From: Sphingobacterium yanglingense | GTDB lineage: Bacteria > Bacteroidota > Bacteroidia > Sphingobacteriales > Sphingobacteriaceae | Direction: 5' to 3' | Length of the DNA stretch: 64,000 nt | Assembly (NCBI RefSeq): GCF_004363245.1 | Contig: NZ_SNYV01000017.1 | Location: 124,001-188,000 of the forward strand | Shown here: positions 26,856 through 34,634 of the stretch, piece by piece | Numbering within the stretch: the first letter of the stretch is position 1 | Layout: each line of letters starts with the position of its first letter | Position numbers and translations under genes: made by a program | The notes under the pieces: model-generated | Database searches by the model: none | Seen by the model: the letters and a program-made list of their open reading frames with translations, nothing else | What the model was told of the DNA's origin: nothing

Positions 26856-28526
26856 ATGATAGAGGAAGATAAATCACTTAATTTTATTGAAGAAATTGTC
26901 GAAGAGGATCTTCGCAATGGAACACATGACGGACGTGTATTAACACGCTTCCCACCCGAGCCCAATGGTTACCTCCACATCGGACATGCCAAATCCATCT
27001 GTTTAAACTTTGGATTAGCACAGAAATACAACGGAAAGACAAACCTTAGGTTTGACGACACCAACCCTGTCACCGAAGATGTAGAGTATGTAGAAAGTAT
27101 AAAAAAGGACATACAATGGTTGGGATTCCAATGGGCGGAAGAACTTTATACATCCGATTATTTTGAGACTCTTTATCAATATGCGATCCAATTAATTCAA
27201 CATGACCTTGCTTATGTAGATGACAGTACTGCTGAAGAGATCGCGGCAGCAAAAGGAACTCCGACCGAACCAGGAGTACCAACTCCGTACCGTAGCCGCT
27301 CTATTGAAGAGAATTTAACGCTCTTTCAAGAAATGCGTGATGGCAAATATAAAGATGGCGAAAAGGTACTCCGCGCAAAGATTGACTTGGCAAATCCAAA
27401 CATGCATTTGCGTGACCCACTTTTGTATCGTATCAAGCATGCACATCATCACCGTACAGGTGACAAATGGTGCATATACCCGATGTATGATTTTGCCCAT
27501 GGGCAATCCGACTCTATCGAAAAAATAACCCACTCGGTATGTACGTTGGAGTTTATTCCCCACCGCCCACTTTACGATTGGTTGATTGAAAAATTAGAAA
27601 TATTTCCTTCACATCAGTACGAATTTGCCCGTCTCAACATGACTTACACCGTGATGAGTAAGCGCAAGCTTTTACAACTCGTTACTGAAGGACATGTCGA
27701 AAGCTGGGATGACCCACGGATGCCTACTATTTCAGGCTTCCGCAGAAGAGGCTACACTCCTGCCAGTATCCGCAACTTCTGCGAGCGTATTGGCGTGCAA
27801 AAGCGCGAAAACATGATTGATGTGAGTCTCCTCGAATTCTGTATCCGTGAAGACCTGAATAAAACTGCGTGGCGTAGAATGGCCGTTCTTGATCCTATAA
27901 AAATGGTGATTACCAACTATCCCGATGGACAGGTAGAAGAACTACATGGTGAGAACAACCCTGAAGTAGAGGGAGGAGAAGGAAGTAGAATGATTCCATT
28001 TTCAAAGGAACTTTGGATCGAACGCGAAGATTTCATGGAAGAACCGCCTAAAAAATTCTTCCGCTTAGGCCCTGGACTTTCTGTTCGCCTTAAGCACGGG
28101 TATATCGTGGAGTGCCATGATTTCAAAAAAGATGAAAATGGACAAGTGACAGAGGTACATTGTACTTATATTCCCAACTCCAAATCCGGAGAAGATACTT
28201 CTGGATTGAAAGTAAAAGGAACTATACATTGGGTTTCTGTTGCGCATGCGAAAAAAGCAGAAGTTAGATTGTATGATCGCTTATTCCAAGTCGAAAACCC
28301 AGCAGCAGAAGAAGATTTCAAAGCATCTATCAATAAAGAAAGCTTGCACATCATCGAAAATGCATATATTGAACCCGACCTGGCCAACGCAATTCCAGGA
28401 AAGGGATATCAATTTATACGTATGGGATATTTTACCCTCGACACCAAATCCACACCAGATCATTTAGTATTCAACCGTACGGTCACGCTAAAAGACTCCT
28501 GGGCCAAAGAAGTCAAAAAAGGATAA
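26856..28526 (+). CDS. glnS: Glutamine--tRNA ligase
   Basis: A 556-residue class I aminoacyl-tRNA synthetase that charges tRNA-Gln with glutamine in the cytoplasm. The HIGH signature appears as [15 protein letters not shown] (residues 33-47) and the KMSKS loop as VMSKRKL, the form typical of GlnRS. The specificity-rich stretch LRFDDTNP follows the first motif, and [15 protein letters not shown] is the conserved region after the KMSKS loop. The anticodon-binding beta barrels occupy the C-terminal 200 residues. It is a single gene between divergent and convergent neighbours, closed by a hairpin terminator. Confidence 0.97.
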   Translation: MIEEDKSLNFIEEIVEEDLRNGTHDGRVLTRFPPEPNGYLHIGHAKSICLNFGLAQKYNGKTNLRFDDTNPVTEDVEYVESIKKDIQWLGFQWAEELYTSDYFETLYQYAIQLIQHDLAYVDDSTAEEIAAAKGTPTEPGVPTPYRSRSIEENLTLFQEMRDGKYKDGEKVLRAKIDLANPNMHLRDPLLYRIKHAHHHRTGDKWCIYPMYDFAHGQSDSIEKITHSVCTLEFIPHRPLYDWLIEKLEIFPSHQYEFARLNMTYTVMSKRKLLQLVTEGHVESWDDPRMPTISGFRRRGYTPASIRNFCERIGVQKRENMIDVSLLEFCIREDLNKTAWRRMAVLDPIKMVITNYPDGQVEELHGENNPEVEGGEGSRMIPFSKELWIEREDFMEEPPKKFFRLGPGLSVRLKHGYIVECHDFKKDENGQVTEVHCTYIPNSKSGEDTSGLKVKGTIHWVSVAHAKKAEVRLYDRLFQVENPAAEEDFKASINKESLHIIENAYIEPDLANAIPGKGYQFIRMGYFTLDTKSTPDHLVFNRTVTLKDSWAKEVKKG

Positions 28527-28527
28527 T

Positions 28528-28559
28528 AAAAAAAGGAAGCTTAAAGCTTCCTTTTTTTA
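28528..28559. terminator. Bidirectional terminator between glnS and metF
   Basis: The stem GGAAGC/GCTTCC with loop TTAAA (28535-28551) is flanked by A-run and T-run on the two sides, giving T-tails on both strands between the convergent genes. Confidence 0.85.
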
Positions 28560-28580
28560 TTATCCTTATACGCAGACAAT

Positions 28581-29537
28581 CTAAGCCAGCTGCTCGACGA
28601 TCTTCTGTGTAGGCCCCGGATTACTCATGGTATAAAAATGTAAAACAGGTGCACCGAAGTCAATCAATTCCTTACACATATTCACCATCCACTCCTGGCT
28701 TACAAGTTGCACATCTGCGTTTGTTTTGCAAGCATCTACGGCATCACTCAATTCTTCCGGAATATCCAGGTGGAATATTTTAGGTAGCGCAATCAACTGC
28801 TTTTTAGAGGTCAACGGTTTTAATCCTGGAATAATAGGTACATGAATACCATTGTCCCGACACTTTACCACAAACTCCTTATACTTATCAATATTATAGA
28901 ACATTTGAGTCACAATAAAGTCTGCTCCCATTTCTACCTTCTTTTTTAGCCACTTAAAGTCTGTATTGAAATTCGGTGACTCAAAATGCTTCTCTGGATA
29001 TCCGGCTACGCCCACACAAAAGTCCGTCTGCTCCGAACTCTCCATATCTTCGTGTAGATAATGTCCGGAATTCATATCCAAGACTTGCTTTAATAAATCT
29101 GTAGCATAAGCGTGCCCCCCAGGAGTTGGAATAAAATCGGCATCCCCCTTACGCGCATCTCCCCGTAGCACCAACACATTATCAATACCTAAGAAGTTAA
29201 GATCGATCAATGCGTTCTCCGTTTCCTCCTTTGTAAAACCTCCACAAATAAGATGTGGAACCGCGTCCACCTTATACTTATTCATTATTGCTGCACAGAT
29301 AGCAACTGTACCTGGGCGCTTACGATAAGCAACTCGCTCCAACAACCCATTAGCGTGCTCTTTGTAAAGATAATCCTCGCGGTGGTAAGTAACATCAATG
29401 AAAGGAGGGTTAAACTCCATCAATTTGTCCATCGTATTGAAAATACTCTGGATTCCCTTGCCTTTAGCAGGTGGAAGAAGTTCAAAAGAGAACAAGGTCT
29501 TTCCATCAGCCTGTTTAATATGGTCGATAATCTTCAT
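28581..29537 (-). CDS. metF: Methylenetetrahydrofolate reductase
   Basis: A 318-residue flavoprotein reducing 5,10-methylene-THF to 5-methyl-THF for methionine synthesis. The start at MKIIDHIKQADGK is chosen over an in-frame ATG ten codons upstream because it matches the usual MetF N-terminus just before the conserved TLFSFELLPP. Other landmarks are DVTYHRED, the segment PHLICGGFT, the nucleotide-flavin region VLVLRGDARKGD, and ADFIVTQMFYN. The leader carries a SAM-I riboswitch, so expression falls when S-adenosylmethionine is abundant. Confidence 0.95.
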   Translation of the reverse strand: MKIIDHIKQADGKTLFSFELLPPAKGKGIQSIFNTMDKLMEFNPPFIDVTYHREDYLYKEHANGLLERVAYRKRPGTVAICAAIMNKYKVDAVPHLICGGFTKEETENALIDLNFLGIDNVLVLRGDARKGDADFIPTPGGHAYATDLLKQVLDMNSGHYLHEDMESSEQTDFCVGVAGYPEKHFESPNFNTDFKWLKKKVEMGADFIVTQMFYNIDKYKEFVVKCRDNGIHVPIIPGLKPLTSKKQLIALPKIFHLDIPEELSDAVDACKTNADVQLVSQEWMVNMCKELIDFGAPVLHFYTMSNPGPTQKIVEQLA

Positions 29538-29590
29538 ACAAATATTTTTAAGGCCAAGAGAAAGCACACAAAGGCACTGTGAGTCTTCAG

Positions 29591-29690
29591 CTTATCTTTC
29601 CCGCCAGCTGGAGGGTAGAATGTAGCACCTTGACAAGTGTCAGGTTGCTAAGGCTTCAGCGGGTCTAGTCCCTCGGCCTTTCTCTATAAG
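29591..29690 (-). promoter_or_regulatory. SAM-I (S-box) riboswitch upstream of metF
   Basis: Read on the minus strand, the order of S-box core blocks is complete: CTTAT opening P1, AGAAAGGCCGAGGGACTAGA, CCCGCTGAAGCCTTAGCAAC, then AAGGTGCTACATTC, CCCTCCAGCTGGCGGGAAAG and ATAAG closing P1. The GGTGCTA-like and AAAGATAAG blocks are diagnostic. The metF start is 53 bp after P1 without a T-rich terminator between them, so translational control through ribosome-site sequestration is more likely than termination. Confidence 0.92.
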
Positions 29691-29787
29691 CACTGCTAAT
29701 ATCGGTTTAAAAATTGAAAAGTAAAAATGAAAACTCAAAAAGCGAATAAAAAAGCATCATTTTATTTTTCTCAACTCATTGAAAATC

Positions 29788-30312
29788 TTACTCTTTATAG
29801 AGATCGACCAGCCCTTCAGGCAACTCTACCTCTATAATTTCCTCTTCTTGATCGATTCCTAAAATCAAATCTTCAGAGAGTGGAAACATCATTTCCTTCC
29901 CATCCATATCTACTGTAGCAATAAACTGCTGTGGCATTTCCTGCACATCGATAATCTCGCCCAGCTCTCCGTGCTCCTCATCGATAACGAGATAACCAAC
30001 AAGGTCTGTGTAACGAAAATCATCAGGATCTCTTTCCGGCATCTTATCATTTGGCAGATACATCTTCTTACGTACCAATGCCTGCGCTTTATCAATATGA
30101 TCTACATCTTCAAATGTAGCATAGGCTGTACTATTATTATGAAGCTTTATCTGATCCACAAAATAAGGAACCAATTTCTTATTGACCTCCAAAAAGATAA
30201 TCTCCAATTCCAGATCATCATAATCTTCGAACTCAAAAAACAATTGCACCTCCCCTTTAAGACCACGGGTCTTACTTACGTATCCGATATAAAAACTTTC
30301 TTCTATTGTCAT
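29788..30312 (-). CDS. rimM: Ribosome maturation factor RimM
   Basis: A 174-residue 30S assembly factor that binds ribosomal protein S19 and the 16S head region. The start at MTIEESFYIGYVSKTRGLKG is preferred. An upstream in-frame ATG (30369) would add 19 hydrophobic residues and place the start inside the terminator hairpin of rpsP. The N-terminal RimM beta barrel has GYVSKTRGLKGEVQLF, and the PRC-barrel part starts near residue 93 (DFRYTDLVGYLVID). It lies downstream of rpsP on the same strand, the common rpsP-rimM pairing. Confidence 0.93.
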   Translation of the reverse strand: MTIEESFYIGYVSKTRGLKGEVQLFFEFEDYDDLELEIIFLEVNKKLVPYFVDQIKLHNNSTAYATFEDVDHIDKAQALVRKKMYLPNDKMPERDPDDFRYTDLVGYLVIDEEHGELGEIIDVQEMPQQFIATVDMDGKEMMFPLSEDLILGIDQEEEIIEVELPEGLVDLYKE

Positions 30313-30354
30313 ATTTTCCGAGTAAAATCCAAAAATAAAAATTAAAAACAAAAA

Positions 30355-30377
30355 GTCGGTCCATATCATGAACCGAC
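30355..30377 (-). terminator. Terminator or attenuator between rpsP and rimM
   Basis: GTCGGT and ACCGAC form a 6-bp stem with an 11-nt loop. On the minus strand it is followed by TTTTTGTTTTTAATTTTT. It lies between rpsP and rimM and probably lowers rimM transcription relative to the ribosomal protein gene. Confidence 0.65.
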
Positions 30378-30403
30378 CTTTCTTTTGAATACTTTATGAA
30401 AGA

Positions 30404-30949
30404 TTAACCTTCAGTTTCTTCTGTGTTTTCAGCACCTTCAGTTGCTTCTGGAGCTTCTACTTCTGCTTCTTCAGCAGGAGCTTCTTCAACTGGAGCATTC
30501 TTAGCTGCTACTGCTGCTGCAATTTCTTCTTTTTTCTTAGCCTCAGCTACTAAAGCTGCTTTTTTAGCTTCTTCTTTAGCATTTGCTAGACCAGATTTTT
30601 TCACTTCGATTTTAGCTGCGTTACCTTCATTCCAGTTCGCAAAAAGCTCTTCAGCTTTAGCATCATCAAAAGCACCTTTTTTAACACCACCTTGCAAGTG
30701 TTTTTTGTACAACACACCTTTGTAAGAAAGGATAGCACGTGCTGTGTCTGTAGGTTGAGCACCTTTGTTCATCCAATCTAACGCTTTATCGAAATCTAAA
30801 ACGATAGTTGCTGGGTTAGTGTTTGGGTTGTAAGAACCTAAACGCTCGATGAATTTACCATCACGTGGTGCACGTGAGTCTGCTACTACTACGTGGTAAA
30901 AAGGTTTTCCTTTTTTACCGTGTCTTTGCAATCTGATTTTAGTTGCCAT
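30404..30949 (-). CDS. rpsP: 30S ribosomal protein S16
   Basis: A 181-residue protein. The first 80 residues are the S16 core ([20 protein letters not shown], then [15 protein letters not shown]). The C-terminal 100 residues are a low-complexity Ala/Glu/Lys extension (for example [14 protein letters not shown]), which is usual in Bacteroidota S16 and absent in E. coli. It is located in the 30S body and needed for assembly. The 250-bp region upstream is shared with the divergent helicase gene and should hold the promoter, but I cannot place it. Confidence 0.97.
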   Translation of the reverse strand: MATKIRLQRHGKKGKPFYHVVVADSRAPRDGKFIERLGSYNPNTNPATIVLDFDKALDWMNKGAQPTDTARAILSYKGVLYKKHLQGGVKKGAFDDAKAEELFANWNEGNAAKIEVKKSGLANAKEEAKKAALVAEAKKKEEIAAAVAAKNAPVEEAPAEEAEVEAPEATEGAENTEETEG

Positions 30950-31164
30950 GTTTGATTATTATTTATGTATTCAACATATCCCCCGTACTGCATGTAAGAG
31001 GGGACGCAAAGATAAAAATTAAAAAGGAAAAAGACAAACAGACTTCCAACAACTTAAGCACTATTTAATAGACATACAAATAGCTTACAACAAATGACTT
31101 ATCATCTGCTATCGAACAGCATCTACAAACATTAAGTTTAACCAAATATACACTTTTGGTTCTC

Positions 31165-31196
31165 TTTTGAATTTCCCGTTTTTAATTTTTACTTTG
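31165..31196 (+). promoter_or_regulatory. Promoter of the AddA-like gene
   Basis: A TTTTG -33 box (31165-31169), 19-bp spacer and TTACTTTG -7 box (31189-31196), one base from the TAnnTTTG consensus. The spacing fits Bacteroidota sigma-ABfr promoters. The ATG follows only four bases later, implying a leaderless or near-leaderless mRNA. Confidence 0.6.
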
Positions 31197-31200
31197 TAGG

Positions 31201-34200
31201 ATGAACAACGCAGCTCCTCTCAAGATCCTAAAGGCTTCCGCAGGTTCGGGTAAAACCTTTAGCCTTACTCTTCATTACCTCTCTTTATTACTGGATAACG
31301 AGAACAACTATCGAGAGATTCTGGCTGTTACCTTTACCAACAAAGCTACCGCTGAAATGAAAGAACGCATTCTTTCCGTTCTCCAAGGGCTTGCTATAGG
31401 TGACGAAAGCCCCAAGATTGAAAGCTTCAGGACACTGCTGATTGAACAGAATCCCAGTTGGGACAGGATATCCATCCAACAAAAAGCACATCTCGCTTAC
31501 CGCAAAATCTTACATGATTACAGTCATTTCACGATAAGTACAATCGATGGCTTTTCACAGAAGGTAATACGTTCATTCACCTATGAGCTAAATCTCGATG
31601 CTGCATACCGAATCGAGATGAACACCAATAAGGTCAAAACGGATCTTACTGTCATGCTCAATCAACTTCTTGATGAGCGCCCCGACCTCCTGAACTGGAT
31701 CATTGGCTATGCGGAGAAGAAAATAAATAACAATGAAAACTGGAACTACAGAAATCAGCTTGCGCAGCTAGCAAGCCTTATATTTTCCGAAAACTTCCAA
31801 GAGTTTGATGGCGCCCTGACAACCGCCAATACCGACGAAGTTTTCAATCTGTTAAACACAGAGGTGCTAGAAAAAACACAGGCTTACCTTGAAACGCTGA
31901 GCCTTACGATCACCTCCTTTCAGGAGACCTTTCGTACATTGGGTGTTCAGCCAGATGAACTTAAAGGAAAATCACGAAACAAGCTAGTCGCGGCAAATAA
32001 GGTCTCCCCTAAGGTCCACAAGCTAACGCTCTCCGAACTCGAGAAAACGATGGAAAAATTCATCGTACTCCTGGACAACGAGGAGGCATTCACTGACGTA
32101 GACAAAAGCATACGGTACGATTACATACAAGGCTTTCAGCCCATTTTAAAGCAATTTGTCGAACTACAGAGACTGACACCGATATATATAGCCTACCAAG
32201 CTGTACAAGGAAATCTCTACTACCTTCGTCTACTCAAAGAAATGAGTGACCTCTTGGGAACCTGGCGTAAAGAAAATTCAGCACAGCTCATTTCAGACTC
32301 ACAGATGCTACTGAACAAATTGGGCCTGGACAATAACAATGATCCTACCTTCATTTGGGAAAAAATAGGTAATCGTTATAACTACTTCCTATTTGATGAG
32401 TTTCAAGACACGTCTAGAATCCAATGGAAAAACTATAGCCCACTTCTATTAAATGCACTGGGTAATACCACAGGAAAACGGAACGAACATCTTATTGTCG
32501 GTGATGTCAAACAAAGCATCTACCGCTGGCGTAATGGAGACTGGCGCATCTTACTGCAACAGGTAGAAAATCAGGTATCCGACACCTTTCATCTCTCTAA
32601 AAGCCAAAAAAATGACTTTATAGAGAACGGGATATTAGAAACAAACTTCAGAAGCCTCCCAAATATCATTCGTTTCAACAATTACCTTTTCCAAAAGATT
32701 CCAGTCCATCTCCAACATGTACTGAACGACAAAGTTGCTGAAGAGCTTTCCGAAGAAGGACTACGCTGGTGGAAATCCGAGGCGAATGACAGCATGTTGA
32801 TACGGGCTTATGAAAACAGTAGTCAATCGATCCCTCCACAAAAAGAAAATAACCCAGACCAACAAGGCTCCATAGAAATTGACTATTTCGCTGTCAGCGA
32901 CGGCCGATTTAGAGCAAATCAAGTTGTGGATACCGCTGCCGACAATCTCTGTCAGAAAATAGGACATTGGATCTCTACCGGAAGATATGACGCCAAGCAA
33001 ATCGGCATTTTGGTTCGTAGCAATGCACAGGCAATGCTCATTATCCAGAAACTAATGGCTTATAAAAATGCGAACAACCTCGCTTTTGATGTTATTTCTG
33101 GCGACGCTTTGTCCTTGGCTTCTAACGATGCAATCAGTCTACTTATTGAGACACTAAAGGCGATCGTATACACTTCGGACCAACATATCATACACCATGC
33201 ACGTATCGCATACCTGTATCAACTCATCCAACATCAAACGGCCTTCGATCCTACCCTATGGCTACAGTTTAAAGCCAATGAAATACAGGCTTACAAAGGT
33301 ATACTGCCCGACGAGTTGATTTCGAATTGGGAACTCTGGCAAAAACTCCCATTGATCCACCTCATAGAAAAACTTATCGAAATCTATGGTTTCACCTCTC
33401 CTGGAAATATACACCTCCCCTATATCCTAACGTTCAAGGATATCGTAGGGAATTTTACAGCAAACGGAGAACGTGGGATCACACAATTTCTTGAGTTTTG
33501 GGAACAAGACGGCAGTAAAGCAGTTCTTCCCTCTAATGGGAAGGTCAATGCCATTGAGGTCACGACCATACACAAATCTAAAGGACTCGCGTATGATGTC
33601 GTGATGATTCCTTTTTGCTCCTGGGGTATAGATGGTATGCTGAACGGAGATTTTTGGATCAATACGGACAATTCACCGTTTGCACAACTTGGCAAAATCC
33701 CCATCAAATACAACAGCAATGTGGCCCGTTCTATTTTTTATCAGCAGTACTATGAGGAGATGCTATTCAACTATATGGATTCGCTCAATACCCTATATGT
33801 CGCGACCACTCGCGCTATAGAACATCTGTATATCAGCGCTCCGGCATTTAAAGACGTTGTAGACAAGAAAACAGGTGAGATCACAGGGATAGACATCAAA
33901 AACGAACTGATTTCGGATGCACTTTATCAGGTGCTTGCCCACGTCAACTCCCCTTTCTTACTGGAAGACAACCATGTATCTGTAGATCAGACTATTTCGC
34001 GTTCTACCGACTCCCTATCAGCCAGTGATGACGAAACAAGCATTGCTCTAGCGTACTATCCTACCTCTAAAGCTATGGAGAGTGCACTCAGCAAGGCCAG
34101 CCATCGGGGAATAAATACCATTTTGATGATGGAGAAGGCCTCCCAATATGGAATTTTGGCACACGAAATCATGGCCGAAGCGGCGAAAGAAGCTGATATC

Positions 34201-34563
34201 GCCCGAATTATAGCCCGGTATATAGATGAAGGTATACTTGCCATTGAGAACAAAGAAATTCTAGAAAAGGAAATCCATCAGATCTGGCATCATCCACAGA
34301 TACACCCTTGGTTGATCGGCAACCATAAAATCTGGAACGAGTCTGCAATAATCACTTCTGATGGTAGAACGCTACGGCCGGACAAGGTATTCACGAACGA
34401 ACAAGAAACAATCGTACTGGATTTTAAATTTACCAGTGACAATTATATCGAGCACAAGACGCAAGTAGACCAATACATGAAAGCCCTGCAAAACCTAGGC
34501 TATGAGCATGTAAAAGGATTTCTATATTATGCCAAAGCAAATGAACTCGTAGAGGTGAGATAA
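31201..34563 (+). CDS. UvrD/AddA-like helicase-nuclease
   Basis: A 1120-residue superfamily 1 helicase with C-terminal nuclease, the probable AddA/RecB-type subunit of a double-strand-break resection complex. Visible motifs: Walker A ASAGSGKT (12-19), motif Ia VTFTNKATAEM, motif II FDEFQDT (about 398), motif III GDVKQSIYRWRNGDW (about 434), motif V TIHKSKG (about 789) and the PD-(D/E)XK nuclease residues in RPDKV and VLDFKF (about 1058-1078). The start cannot move downstream because the Walker motif begins at residue 12. The partner nuclease gene follows after 71 bp. Whether it recognises a Chi sequence is unknown. Confidence 0.9.
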   Translation: MNNAAPLKILKASAGSGKTFSLTLHYLSLLLDNENNYREILAVTFTNKATAEMKERILSVLQGLAIGDESPKIESFRTLLIEQNPSWDRISIQQKAHLAYRKILHDYSHFTISTIDGFSQKVIRSFTYELNLDAAYRIEMNTNKVKTDLTVMLNQLLDERPDLLNWIIGYAEKKINNNENWNYRNQLAQLASLIFSENFQEFDGALTTANTDEVFNLLNTEVLEKTQAYLETLSLTITSFQETFRTLGVQPDELKGKSRNKLVAANKVSPKVHKLTLSELEKTMEKFIVLLDNEEAFTDVDKSIRYDYIQGFQPILKQFVELQRLTPIYIAYQAVQGNLYYLRLLKEMSDLLGTWRKENSAQLISDSQMLLNKLGLDNNNDPTFIWEKIGNRYNYFLFDEFQDTSRIQWKNYSPLLLNALGNTTGKRNEHLIVGDVKQSIYRWRNGDWRILLQQVENQVSDTFHLSKSQKNDFIENGILETNFRSLPNIIRFNNYLFQKIPVHLQHVLNDKVAEELSEEGLRWWKSEANDSMLIRAYENSSQSIPPQKENNPDQQGSIEIDYFAVSDGRFRANQVVDTAADNLCQKIGHWISTGRYDAKQIGILVRSNAQAMLIIQKLMAYKNANNLAFDVISGDALSLASNDAISLLIETLKAIVYTSDQHIIHHARIAYLYQLIQHQTAFDPTLWLQFKANEIQAYKGILPDELISNWELWQKLPLIHLIEKLIEIYGFTSPGNIHLPYILTFKDIVGNFTANGERGITQFLEFWEQDGSKAVLPSNGKVNAIEVTTIHKSKGLAYDVVMIPFCSWGIDGMLNGDFWINTDNSPFAQLGKIPIKYNSNVARSIFYQQYYEEMLFNYMDSLNTLYVATTRAIEHLYISAPAFKDVVDKKTGEITGIDIKNELISDALYQVLAHVNSPFLLEDNHVSVDQTISRSTDSLSASDDETSIALAYYPTSKAMESALSKASHRGINTILMMEKASQYGILAHEIMAEAAKEADIARIIARYIDEGILAIENKEILEKEIHQIWHHPQIHPWLIGNHKIWNESAIITSDGRTLRPDKVFTNEQETIVLDFKFTSDNYIEHKTQVDQYMKALQNLGYEHVKGFLYYAKANELVEVR

Positions 34564-34634
34564 GCGGGGATAGAGTTGATAAGGTGGAAAACTCAAATCT
34601 CATATCTAAATACTAATATCTAAATACTCCAACC

